The notes: a model not told the origin generated them from the letters alone. Shown: positions 1 through 7,412, counted from the stretch's first letter. The stretch: 64,000 bases of DNA from Thioalkalivibrio thiocyanodenitrificans ARhD 1 (GCF_000378965.1 NZ_KB900537.1:237690-301689), one strand, 5' to 3'. A program made the numbers and translations.

Positions 1-34
1 CACCTTTAGGGCCCTCGGCGCACTGATCTCGCAT

Positions 35-45
35 GGTATAGGGAA
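35..45 (-). promoter_or_regulatory. Promoter-like motif GGTATAGGGAA
   Basis: On the minus strand this reads TTCCCTATACC, the motif found upstream of about thirty genes in this window. It points leftwards, so the gene it would serve lies outside the window. Confidence 0.5.
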
Positions 46-50
46 AACAT

Positions 51-372
51 CATGGGCGGGGTGGTTCGCCGAGCAGGCATTATCATGCCGCGCGCCAGTT
101 CAGAGGCTCGAACGTCAGGTAGGTCTCTACTACAAGGCCGCAGAGCGGGCATTATCCCTCACCGGAATCTTCAACGTGTTACACATCTCCTGAAAGTCTC
201 TACTACGAGGCCGCAGAGCGGGCATTATCAAGAGCCACAGAGCTCGACCGCCCATCCAGACAGAAAGTCTCTACCACAAAGCCGCAGAGCGGGCATTATC
301 ACTACGCTCACGTTCGTTTCCTTGAACAGCGTAACCGCGTCTCTACTACAAGGCCGCAGAGCGGGCATTATC
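51..372 (+). CRISPR. CRISPR array 1, five repeats (first one degenerate), four spacers
   Basis: Four well conserved 34-base repeats begin at 123, 196, 267 and 339. They start GTCTCTACTACAAGGCCGCA and end GAGCGGGCATTATC, with a few point differences. A fifth copy at 51-84 is recognisable only in its last half. Spacers are 37-39 bases and unrelated to each other, so the unit length is 71-73. The repeat holds a small hairpin (CCGC-AGA-GCGG) close to the 3' end of the plus-strand orientation, as in type V repeats. Plus orientation is preferred because array 2, with the same repeat, has a leader-like segment on its left. The degenerate repeat at the left end would argue the other way. The array abuts a decayed 3' end of a cas12m gene on its right. 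Confidence 0.9.
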
Positions 373-409
373 ACGACAGCTCTTAAAGCTCATTCTCCGG
401 GGTGGTTCA

Positions 410-580
410 TGGGCCCATTTTCGAGCGCTCATTAAAGCTCGGCTGGCTGGAATTATAACGCTTTGATTCTGCTTGCGCCAGCGTCGCCACCACCGGAGCG
501 CTCGCGCTCATCGCAGCCTCGAGGATATCGAGTCTGATCCAAACAATCCCGCAGTACCGCCCTGCTTAGCTCGGCGCTAG
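410..580 (-). pseudogene. Relic of a cas12m 3' end
   Basis: Read on the minus strand, this stretch encodes ILEAAMSASAPVVATLAQAE and continues SKRYNSSQPSFNERSK. That aligns with the last 45 residues of the intact Cas12m (ILDSAMGASAPAATTLAKAK, then SRRYDLTQPNFRERSK). Just upstream, a YCGIVW stretch matches the zinc-finger end HCGAVW. A deletion of about 14 bases removes the RuvC-III NAAGN segment and shifts the frame, and no earlier part of the gene is left. The nucleotide match is also visible directly (TTTTCGAGCGCTC, TTGATTCTGCTT). It sits beside CRISPR array 1 just as the intact gene sits beside repeat E of array 3, so a whole second locus probably once stood here. Confidence 0.8.
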
Positions 581-785
581 GCGATCAACGAACAAGAACC
601 CCGCAACGCACTTTGGCGCCACAGGGTGCCACCACCTTCAAGCCCTTCAAGCATTCAATGGAGGGCAGCATCTTGTCGTCGGAAGTTATACCTTCCGACC
701 AGGGTAGGTGGTAGGTTCTTGGGTATTTGATTTTCATGGCCAATGCCTCTCGATCCAAGTTTCCCGCTCGATCGCTCGAATCATC
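581..785. other. Gene-free spacer
   Basis: No convincing reading frame or repeat is visible between the cas12m relic and the terminator of the next gene. Confidence 0.5.
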
Positions 786-824
786 AAAAAAGGCCTCCCC
801 AGTCGGATAGACTGAGAAGGCCTT
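786..824 (-). terminator. Rho-independent terminator
   Basis: Inverted repeat AAGGCCT...CAGTC / GACTG...AGGCCTT, followed on the minus strand by six T. It lies just after the stop of the minus-strand gene to the right. Confidence 0.85.
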
Positions 825-845
825 GGTTGAATCAATCCTTGGGAA

Positions 846-1808
846 TTACCCCTCGTCGTCCCCCGTCGAGATCCTGGCGATCTCGCGCGAATACCAGCTG
901 TAATGCCCGTCAGGGGAGCTCACTTGCACCTCAACCACCGAATAGCGCCGCTCCGGGATTTCCTCGCCGTATTCATTCAGATCGGCCTCTTCGACAACCC
1001 AGTCGATAGTGGGGTCGCTCAACACGCCCCCGGAGGCCTCCACCTCGTCGCGCAGCTGGCGCAACACCTCCAGCTCCTTGAGGGTCGGCTTGCGCCGGCG
1101 CTCTCCGCCCTTGGTGCCCCGGGAGAACCCGTCAGGGGCGTGCGCGTCCTGATACTCCTCACGCGCCACCGCCTGCCAATCGCCGACCTGCATGTCGAGC
1201 ATCATCCGCAGTCTGTCGGAGCCATTGGCCTGCGCCCATTCGTGCAACTTCTGCTGCCCGGCCGCCCTTTCTTCGCGTTGACGTTGCGCCTCCCTGGCCA
1301 TCTCATCGAATTCGGCCTGAGCGCGAGACAAAGCCTCTCGCTCAACCCGATCACGCACGGCCTTGATACGAGGGTCTGCTCTTGCCTCTTTGTCCAGGGG
1401 CACGAACCGCGGCGACGGCGCTACCACGGCGCGCCTGTGTTCGCCTGAGCCGTTACTCTCAATCCAGTGCTTCTCGGGAGCCTCGAGCGCCTTGAGGATC
1501 TGCTCCTCACGCTTCTCAGCGTCGCGCTTGCGACGATGTTCCCGTACATGGCTCCGATACTTCAGCATCTCGATGACAGCCTGTGGGGAGGCCTCGGAAA
1601 GCACGGGTGGCTTGGGATCGTCCTGCCGCCGGCAGTTGTCGATAAGATCCGTCAAATCAACAACGCCTTCCTTTTCGGGGGCATCTTGAATCTCTGCCCG
1701 AAGGTCTGCGGGGATCTCGGAAAGCGCCACCTCCACGATCTGAAGGCCGTACGCCTCATTACAGGCCGCAATCGCCGCGGTGCGATCTACCTCGATATTG
1801 AACTTCAT
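846..1808 (-). CDS. Unknown coiled-coil plasmid protein, 320 aa
   Basis: Function not recognised. The start MKFNIEVDRT was chosen because GAGGAG lies seven bases upstream of it; a frame extended by six codons has no such site. The N-terminal 80 residues look globular and acidic. The middle (about residues 90-210) is very rich in Arg, Glu, Gln and Ala (KRDAEKREEQ, REAQRQREERAA), as expected for a long helix or coiled coil. The C-terminal 70 residues are acidic and contain EEADLNEYGEE. There is no signal peptide or membrane segment. It is followed by a strong terminator, so it is probably transcribed alone. Confidence 0.75.
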   Translation of the reverse strand: MKFNIEVDRTAAIAACNEAYGLQIVEVALSEIPADLRAEIQDAPEKEGVVDLTDLIDNCRRQDDPKPPVLSEASPQAVIEMLKYRSHVREHRRKRDAEKREEQILKALEAPEKHWIESNGSGEHRRAVVAPSPRFVPLDKEARADPRIKAVRDRVEREALSRAQAEFDEMAREAQRQREERAAGQQKLHEWAQANGSDRLRMMLDMQVGDWQAVAREEYQDAHAPDGFSRGTKGGERRRKPTLKELEVLRQLRDEVEASGGVLSDPTIDWVVEEADLNEYGEEIPERRYSVVEVQVSSPDGHYSWYSREIARISTGDDEG

Positions 1809-2060
1809 ACTGATCTCCTCGCCCATTGCCGGGGGCTACCGGTTGCCAAGTGACCGCTTGGCGCGGCAGTGGAATATCCACCAGAGAGCACACATGAGAG
1901 TGGCCCCGTACTCCGGCAATTGCCCCTGCCGTCGGGGTGTCCTGGTTGCCTCCAGGCAGGTGGTAAAGCATGTTCAAACCGTAGCGCAAGTATACCCTGA
2001 AACCGCGTCCAAAATAAACGAGAAATCAACCCTAACTTCGATCAATTTGATCGATATCCG

Positions 2061-2088
2061 TGTATAGCCACGAGAATTTCGCTATACG
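2061..2088. promoter_or_regulatory. Back-to-back promoter-like motifs
   Basis: TTTCGCTATACG reads towards the plus-strand gene to the right. TGTATAGCC, on the other strand, reads towards the minus-strand gene to the left. Together they form an imperfect palindrome, TATAGC...GCTATA, which may be a shared control site. Confidence 0.55.
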
Positions 2089-2132
2089 GAGTTCGCTATG
2101 AAACTCCTGATAATTCAAGAAGGTCTTTAAGC

Positions 2133-2696
2133 ATGGGAATGTTCGAGTTCGACCGCCTCCGCTGCGAGGCGACTCTGCCTGACGAGGCTGCCAACTCGCT
2201 CGAGTTCCAAACCAAGGATCTCGAGCGCAGACTCGACACCTACACCATCAGCAAAGAAGGGCGCCTCACAGGGCCTGCCGGCGATATCGCGTACCACGGC
2301 TACTTGAACTTCTATGCGGCAGATGTCTCCGGGCGGTGGTACGAGTACCGGGCAAAGTTCACAGACGGGCGCCTGGTGCATATAGAGAAAAGCTCGAGAG
2401 ATTCCCGCGGATATCCGGCCGCCATCGCAGAGGAGGCCCCGGATACCGAGAAGGTCTGCGCTCGCGCCGAGATCGTCAAGCACTATCACGGACACGAGGT
2501 CCGAGCGTTCATTCCGGCCGGCCTGTGGGAGGAACATCCGTTCCCCTGGCGGTTCACGGTGCGCACCCCCACGGGCGAGCTTCATCGCTTTACTGGGATC
2601 CCGAATCAGTGTCAGAGCGCCCGCTCCGCCCTCGGAAGGGGCTGGTGGCGGGCCAAGTGGCTGGCTGACGGGAGCTTCGGCGATCGGTACCGATAG
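2133..2696 (+). CDS. Conserved phage/plasmid protein of the MGMF(D/E) type, 187 aa
   Basis: The opening MGMFEFDRLRCEATLPD, then EFQTKDLE and LDTYTISKEGRL, matches a small protein often seen in phages and mobile elements that begins MGxFDxVxCxxPLPD and carries an EFQTKD motif. I know no established function for that group. The rest of the chain is rich in aromatic residues and ends WWRAKWLADGSFGDRY. There is no signal peptide. A promoter-like motif lies about 45 bases upstream. Similarity is from memory of the family pattern only. Confidence 0.8.
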   Translation: MGMFEFDRLRCEATLPDEAANSLEFQTKDLERRLDTYTISKEGRLTGPAGDIAYHGYLNFYAADVSGRWYEYRAKFTDGRLVHIEKSSRDSRGYPAAIAEEAPDTEKVCARAEIVKHYHGHEVRAFIPAGLWEEHPFPWRFTVRTPTGELHRFTGIPNQCQSARSALGRGWWRAKWLADGSFGDRYR

Positions 2697-2797
2697 CGGC
2701 TCGATCTGAGCCGCCCCCTCCCTGATAAGAGGGGTAGGGCAGCGAGAATCAGTACGCACACCGATACCTCCGCGCATTCGGGTGCGCGAGAGAAGAG

Positions 2798-3505
2798 CTA
2801 TGTCTTCTTGAATTGTCTCGATGGTCGGCGGGAGGTACGCACGGCGGGCCTGAGTGGTCCGGTGGGCGCCTTCTCAGGCCTGTTTCCGCCTTTATACGAT
2901 TCAACCTGGGTCTGATGCTTCTCCCGCGCCTCTTGATCGGCTCGATGGGCTTGCTTCAAAGCAGCAGCGAAAGCATCGACCTCTGATTGGCTCAGCCGCG
3001 AGCTCCTCTGGCGAAGGATGTACTGCGGAACCCTACCGAGCGACAGCACGCCAGGTATCGGTGTTATGAGCTTACCGAACCCGGAGAGTGCGACCACGTT
3101 GAAGAGTTTTGCAGGCGCAACCCCCAGCACCTCCTGAACGGCTTTCAGGTGGGTCGCATTTTGCTTGAGGGGGCTGTAGAAATAGCGCTTTGAGTGCCGG
3201 TAAGCAAGCGCTTGCATCCATCTCTTATCCTCTTTCGACCCGAAAATTTGACCGTTGAGGTTCTTCACCTCGATGACGAAGATCCCCCTTCGGCAGGCAA
3301 CGATCAGGTCGATCTGGGAGAGCCTCCCGTTAGGACGCTCAAGTAGCACATCGCGAAAGATGCGCGCGTCCTGCCCTTTGAGCTCCTTCTCCAGAAGCTT
3401 GTGCAGAACGTACTCGGCAAGCCAGCCCTTGCCGTGCGAGTTGTTTGTCTTGAGATAGAAAAGGCCCAGGACACTTGCCAGTGTCGCCTTGATCCAGAAC
3501 CACAT
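2798..3505 (-). CDS. NERD-domain (nuclease-related) membrane-anchored protein, 235 aa
   Basis: The start MWFWIKATLA was chosen for the AAAGGAGGATC just upstream. A single hydrophobic segment (about residues 3-20, TLASVLGLFYLK) may anchor the N-terminus. A NERD domain follows: GKGWLAEYVLHKLL, then FRDVLLERPNGRLSQIDLIV and GIFVIEVKNLNGQIFG. The D...EVK arrangement matches the PD-(D/E)xK-like core described for NERD domains, which are thought to act on DNA or RNA. The C-terminal 60 residues are basic and probably unstructured. It reads away from CRISPR array 2 and shares the intergenic region with it. A role in the CRISPR locus is possible but unproven. Confidence 0.8.
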   Translation of the reverse strand: MWFWIKATLASVLGLFYLKTNNSHGKGWLAEYVLHKLLEKELKGQDARIFRDVLLERPNGRLSQIDLIVACRRGIFVIEVKNLNGQIFGSKEDKRWMQALAYRHSKRYFYSPLKQNATHLKAVQEVLGVAPAKLFNVVALSGFGKLITPIPGVLSLGRVPQYILRQRSSRLSQSEVDAFAAALKQAHRADQEAREKHQTQVESYKGGNRPEKAPTGPLRPAVRTSRRPSRQFKKT

Positions 3506-3527
3506 GCGAGATCCTCCTTTTAGGCCA

Positions 3528-3538
3528 TGTATAGGCAA
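3528..3538 (-). promoter_or_regulatory. Promoter-like motif TGTATAGGCAA
   Basis: Minus-strand reading TTGCCTATACA, about 25 bases before the start of the NERD-domain gene. Confidence 0.55.
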
Positions 3539-3585
3539 AAGGAGGAGCGGGTTGTGCGTTTTGACTGGGATCGAGCTTCTAAGAC

Positions 3586-3635
3586 TGTCTATACTTGCCG
3601 TGCCCGCTGAAGGCTACGACATCCGCACGGTGCAG
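3586..3635 (+). promoter_or_regulatory. Leader of CRISPR array 2
   Basis: TGTCTATACTT resembles the window's common promoter motif and reads towards the repeats. It is followed by CTGAAGGCTACGACATCCGC and ACGGT, which run up to the first repeat. The same segment stands immediately before repeat E at 4657-4682, which marks it as a conserved leader end rather than chance sequence. Confidence 0.6.
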
Positions 3636-3739
3636 GTCTCCACTACAAAGCCGCGGAGCAGGCATCGTTGTTGGGAAGCGTTTCGGTGCCAAGTTTATCT
3701 ATCTTGTCTCTACTACCAAGCCGCAGAGCAGGCATTGTC
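3636..3739 (+). CRISPR. CRISPR array 2, two repeats and one 36-base spacer
   Basis: Repeats at 3636-3669 and 3706-3739 are variants of the array 1 repeat. The first is diverged at its end (GCATCGTT); the second reads GTCTCTACTACCAAGCCGCA and ends GGCATTGTC. The DNA directly after the second repeat is not a normal spacer: five bases on is the stop codon of the response regulator gene. Confidence 0.85.
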
Positions 3740-3744
3740 GTTCC

Positions 3745-4476
3745 CTAAAGGGATTTCAGAAACCGCCGCACCTCGGCCACGTGGCGCCGGCTGACCTCCA
3801 GGCGCTCCCTGGTGTCCTTGAGCACCACCTCGAAACATCCCTGCAAGTTCCTCTCCATTCCGGCGAAGCTGTTGCGCGCCACCAGGGCGTTGCGGTGAAT
3901 GCGCAGGAAGGCCTCACCGAACTCGTCTTCCAGGGACTTGAGCGCCCCCTCGATCAGCACCTCTCCACCGGCATGGCGCACCGTGACGTACTTCTTGTGC
4001 GCCTGGAAATAGTAGATCTGGCTGACGGGAATCAACTCCAGGTTGCCGCGCACGCGGGCACAGATATGGCTCCGGCTGGAGTCCCCGCCGAGGCCCTCCA
4101 TGGCGCCCAGCTGCGCCCGGTTGGGCCGTCTGGCGGCCCCCAGGGCACTCTTGAGACGCTCGCTGCGCACCGGCTTGAGCAGGTAATCCACCGCATGCGA
4201 CTCGAAGGCCTCGAGGGCGTGCTCCTCGTAGGCCGTCACGAAGATGATCGCCGGGGGCGTGTCCATTCCGGATATGTGCCTGGCCGCCTCCAGCCCGTCC
4301 ATGCCGGGCATGCGAATGTCCATCAGCACGATGTCGGGTTGCGTCTCCTCCGCCATGCGCACGGCCTGGATGCCGTTCGAGGCACTGCCGCAGGCCTCGT
4401 ACCCGGAAAAGGATTGCATCAGGGCCGCCAGCCGCTCCCTGGCCGGCGCCTCGTCGTCTACCACCAGCACTTTCAT
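3745..4476 (-). CDS. LytTR-family (AlgR-like) response regulator, 243 aa
   Basis: Complete two-domain regulator. Residues 1-115 are a receiver domain with acidic pair D7-D8, phosphoacceptor D53 (VLMDIRMPGMDG), T81 and K101 (LLKPV). Residues about 140-243 are a LytTR DNA-binding domain (IYYFQAHKKYVTV, FLRIHRNALV, VSRRHVAEVR). The start MKVLVVDDE was chosen over a form nine codons longer. Such proteins, for example AlgR, bind promoters after phosphorylation by a partner kinase; no kinase gene is near. The gene fills the 756 bases between two CRISPR repeats almost exactly: its stop is 5 bases from one repeat and its start 19 bases from the other. It looks like chromosomal-type cargo captured in the array. 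Confidence 0.93.
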   Translation of the reverse strand: MKVLVVDDEAPARERLAALMQSFSGYEACGSASNGIQAVRMAEETQPDIVLMDIRMPGMDGLEAARHISGMDTPPAIIFVTAYEEHALEAFESHAVDYLLKPVRSERLKSALGAARRPNRAQLGAMEGLGGDSSRSHICARVRGNLELIPVSQIYYFQAHKKYVTVRHAGGEVLIEGALKSLEDEFGEAFLRIHRNALVARNSFAGMERNLQGCFEVVLKDTRERLEVSRRHVAEVRRFLKSL

Positions 4477-4495
4477 CGGGCTTATACCTAAGGAT

Positions 4496-4719
4496 ATCTC
4501 CACTACGAGGCCGCAGAGCGGGCATTGTCACGTTTCGGATGGACTACGAGCGGGCGCTGGTCATCACGTCTCTACCACAAAGCCGCAGAGCTGGCGTTGC
4601 CATGAAAGAAAAAAGCGTAATGATTTCTTTCGAATCTCGCTCCTCCTGTAAGCCGGCTGAAGGCTACGACATCCGCACGGTCCGGGTCTCTACTACCAAG
4701 CCGCAGAGCAGGCATTATC
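4496..4719 (+). CRISPR. CRISPR array 3, three repeats including a separate leader-repeat unit
   Basis: Repeats are at 4496-4529, 4568-4601 and 4686-4719. The first two enclose a 38-base spacer. The second repeat is diverged (GAGCTGGCGTTGCC). The gap before the third is 84 bases: about one spacer plus the 28-base leader-like segment that also precedes array 2. The third repeat therefore looks like the first unit of its own mini-array. It is followed after 17 bases by the stop codon of cas12m, which runs in the opposite direction. Confidence 0.85.
4650..4685 (+). promoter_or_regulatory. Second copy of the CRISPR leader-end segment
   Basis: GCTGAAGGCTACGACATCCG and CACGGT are repeated here from the sequence before array 2 and again abut a repeat. 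The CTATAC promoter-like element is not duplicated with it. Confidence 0.6.
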
Positions 4720-4736
4720 AAAGAAAACCTCAATAC

Positions 4737-6536
4737 TCACGCGCGGGCGGAGGCTCTCGAGCCTGTTTTCGAGCGCTCTCGAAAGTTCGGCTGAGTGAGA
4801 TCATAACGCCTTGATTTTGCTTTTGCCAACGTAGTCGCCGCCGGAGCACTCGCACCCATCGCGCTATCGAGGATATTGCCGGCCGCATTGAGATCCTGAT
4901 CCCAAACGGCCCCGCAGTGCTCGCACGTCCAGATCAGCGAAGCTCTGTCTTTTTGCCCTGTGGCGGCGCCGCATGCCCGACAGGTCGTCGTGGTTTTCCC
5001 TGAAACATGCACAAGCTGCGCCCCGTGCTTGTTCGCCTGGTGCTCGATCTCATGACGTAGCGCGTGCACCGCAGCGCGTTGACGTTGGGCCCGTGCGGTG
5101 GCATGGAGCTCCGGATCACTTGCGTCCTTGCGCTTTTTCGTCTTCGCGATCTTGCTCAGATCCATATCCTCGATACCGATCACGGCGTAGCGCCCCGCCA
5201 GATCCGCGGCCAGCAGCCGATACACCTCTCGGCGGCTGCGCAGCAGCTTCGCACGAAGATTATCTCGCCACGTCTTTAGGTGCCGGTATCGCTCGTACCA
5301 GTGCCGGATCTCTGCTGGCACCTCCCAGTTCAGGGCGCGAACCGCATCGTGCAGCTCCTTGTCTCGAAGCCACTTGGATCCTTTCCCCGGCGACCAATTG
5401 GCCGCAGGCTGGGTCAACTTCTCAGGAAGTTCGTCGCGGTGTGCGTGGACCCATGCCGCCACCTCCATGGCATTCTCATCCAGGTGCGAGCTCAGGCGCT
5501 CCACCTGGTCCATACCACGCATCCAGTCTGCGGGCAGGGTGTAGGTGTAAAGACGGCTTTTTGAGTCCGCCACGGTGGCCACGCGCAGGGCCCCGTCCTT
5601 CTGGAGGCGCCACCCCAGGTCGATGCCGCACGCTTCTACACCAGGGTGCTCTCGCTCCTGTTTCGGGCTTGAGACAGTCAGGCACAGCTGGCCGCGCCAG
5701 CGCTCGCCTTCGCGCTTCCAGACAAGCTGTGCGGCCTTGATCCTCGCGCCCGGGGGCACCGGGCGGTGCAGCACCACCGGGAACTCGATCATGTGGCCGG
5801 CTGCGTCCACGCGCATGCGCGCTGTAACGCGCGCCTCACGCCGGCGCCTGTTGGCTGGGAGGAATTCAACGCCGGGCGGCGGGCGGTCTATCTGCAACTG
5901 AGATACATTGCCGGAAAACAGCTCCTCGGGGGATGCGCCAAGCCCTGATTTGGTGCGCTGAATCTGGACGGCGAGTATGCCGTCGTCTCTGGCCGGATCC
6001 GAGGGTCGCACGCGGCGCCCCTTCTTGAGGGTTTGCTGGCGGGCTCGCTGGAACGAGTCCAGCACCCGGTTGTAATTCCCCCAGTACAGGCCACACCCCT
6101 GGCGCAGACGCTTGGCCTCCTCTTTCATCCTTGCCTGATGCTCCGAGACAGCCTCCTTGTTTGCCTTGCGCCATTCGCCCGCAAGCCGCCAGACCTCCTT
6201 TCGAGCAGCGTTTTTCTCTGTGATGCGCTCTTTGACCTCGCCGTCCACTGAGGTTGTCCTGCTGCGGGTCTTGGCGCGTTCGGCGTTGCGCCGTTCGATA
6301 GCCTCGCGCACCGCCTGAGAGGCGTCTATCAGCGCCTGCACGGCCGCCGCGTACTGCGGCGAGTCCGCCTTCATACGATCATCGAGCTCGCGCTCCGCCG
6401 CCAGGGTGGCTTCCACCAGGGCGTCCCAGAAGGCCCGCTGCTTTCGAAGCTCCTCCTGGAGATGAGGATCATCGAGCGGGATTCTGGCTCCGTAGGCGTA
6501 TACCAGTGCTTCTGTGTCTTCCTGCTGACGCTTCAT
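4737..6536 (-). CDS. cas12m: Cas12m-type (type V-M, formerly V-U1) CRISPR effector, 599 aa, with an intact RuvC site
   Basis: Single-protein RNA-guided DNA-binding effector. The length matches characterised Cas12m proteins (about 600 aa). From memory of MmCas12m, LYWGNYNRVLD and GILAVQIQR (residues 150-194) match its LYWASFNTVLD and AVQLQR blocks. Residues 30-145 form a long helical region. The RuvC domain is split: GIDLGW with D306; IGIEDMDL with E456; then a zinc finger C519-x2-C522...C538-x2-C541; then WDQDLNAAGNI with D546/D548. All catalytic acids are therefore present, whereas studied Cas12m members have a degenerate site and silence targets without cutting. No clear Shine-Dalgarno precedes the ATG. 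Repeats lie just beyond the 3' end, and broken copies of this gene lie on both sides. No adaptation genes are nearby. A TnpB-related intermediate is the alternative. Confidence 0.87.
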   Translation of the reverse strand: MKRQQEDTEALVYAYGARIPLDDPHLQEELRKQRAFWDALVEATLAAERELDDRMKADSPQYAAAVQALIDASQAVREAIERRNAERAKTRSRTTSVDGEVKERITEKNAARKEVWRLAGEWRKANKEAVSEHQARMKEEAKRLRQGCGLYWGNYNRVLDSFQRARQQTLKKGRRVRPSDPARDDGILAVQIQRTKSGLGASPEELFSGNVSQLQIDRPPPGVEFLPANRRRREARVTARMRVDAAGHMIEFPVVLHRPVPPGARIKAAQLVWKREGERWRGQLCLTVSSPKQEREHPGVEACGIDLGWRLQKDGALRVATVADSKSRLYTYTLPADWMRGMDQVERLSSHLDENAMEVAAWVHAHRDELPEKLTQPAANWSPGKGSKWLRDKELHDAVRALNWEVPAEIRHWYERYRHLKTWRDNLRAKLLRSRREVYRLLAADLAGRYAVIGIEDMDLSKIAKTKKRKDASDPELHATARAQRQRAAVHALRHEIEHQANKHGAQLVHVSGKTTTTCRACGAATGQKDRASLIWTCEHCGAVWDQDLNAAGNILDSAMGASAPAATTLAKAKSRRYDLTQPNFRERSKTGSRASARA

Positions 6537-6667
6537 GGAGTGGTCGCTTTGTAGGGTTTGTGGGGCCTGCGCCGCACCAACGGAATATTATCCTCGTCGT
6601 TGACGCCGAATTCCAGCAGCCTTTGCCTGAAGCTCTGCTGGCAATGCTAAAACAGTTGCACCTTTCT

Positions 6668-6745
6668 ATTCTTCGAAACCTCGTCTGGAGATAAGGGCTC
6701 TTGAGCGGGATTCTGGCTCCGTAGGCGTATACGGATGCCTCTGCG
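6668..6745 (-). pseudogene. Relic of a cas12m 5' end
   Basis: The minus strand encodes EASVYAYGARIPLKSPYLQ, matching residues 9-27 of the intact Cas12m (EALVYAYGARIPLDDPHLQ). Most bases are identical over the core (GTATACGCCTACGGAGCCAG). Beyond this the match fades and the frame is broken. It lies 130 bases upstream of the intact start in the same direction, so it is the head of a further copy whose body was lost. Confidence 0.8.
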
Positions 6746-6756
6746 GGCTCATGCCG

Positions 6757-6767
6757 ATACCTATACC
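6757..6767 (+). promoter_or_regulatory. Promoter-like motif ATACCTATACC
   Basis: Common motif of this replicon, 37 bases before the start of the next plus-strand gene. Confidence 0.55.
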
Positions 6768-6803
6768 AAGGGAGGCCTGAGCAATCAAACAAGGGAGTAT
6801 GCG

Positions 6804-7358
6804 ATGAAGATCGAGTATTTGAAGTTTTCCAACGGCAAAGTCTGGCGCGAGACGCACGACCATCAGATCCAGGGCACGGTGTATGTCGACTACGTCTCAG
6901 GCGTGTCTCCGGTCACGGTCTCCATGGCGGCGACAGGATTGAATCGGGCGCTCTACGGTCTTGATTACCGGATCCTCGGCCATGGGCTGGTGAAGTTCTC
7001 CTTCAACGCGGACGCGCTGAAGGAGGGCGAGCTCAAGGCGCTCGAGACGCTCAGCCTGGGTGATCCGGCGCTCGCAGATGCGCTTGGCGACCAGTATCAC
7101 CTCAATGACGCCGAGCTCCAGCACGCGATTGACGCAGAACGCGCCTACGGCGAGGCAAAACCCGATCCGGCCGGCGAATTTGATGTGCTGATCGCCCGCA
7201 ATGGCCGCGAGATCCGCTGCCCCGGTTATCCTCAGGAGTGCGACTACGTGCGCGTCGTGATCGATGACTGGGAGCTCGCCTACTGGCATCACCAGGAGTG
7301 GGGGGAGGCCCCCAAGGAAGTCATGGGTGCCTTGCTGGGTGCCCTGGGAGGAAATTAA
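6804..7358 (+). CDS. Unknown soluble protein, 184 aa
   Basis: Function not recognised. The start MKIEYLKFSNG follows AAGGGAG at a good distance, and a longer frame would begin ahead of the promoter motif. The sequence is acidic and mixed alpha/beta, with no signal peptide. It contains VDYVSGVSPVTVSMAATG and, near the end, DDWELAYWHHQEWGEAPKEV. A clear terminator follows, so it appears to be transcribed alone. Confidence 0.75.
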   Translation: MKIEYLKFSNGKVWRETHDHQIQGTVYVDYVSGVSPVTVSMAATGLNRALYGLDYRILGHGLVKFSFNADALKEGELKALETLSLGDPALADALGDQYHLNDAELQHAIDAERAYGEAKPDPAGEFDVLIARNGREIRCPGYPQECDYVRVVIDDWELAYWHHQEWGEAPKEVMGALLGALGGN

Positions 7359-7381
7359 GAACAGGGTTCCTTTTTTCTCCG

Positions 7382-7412
7382 CCCGCATCAGTCCACCTGA
7401 TGCGGGTTTTCC
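7382..7412 (+). terminator. Rho-independent terminator
   Basis: CCGCATCAG-TCCAC-CTGATGCGG stem followed by GTTTTCCTTTT, just after the preceding gene. Confidence 0.9.

Noticed and set aside
3605..3632. The 28-base conserved segment as a tracrRNA anti-repeat
   Set aside because: It does not pair with the repeat over a useful length, and Cas12m systems are not known to need a tracrRNA.
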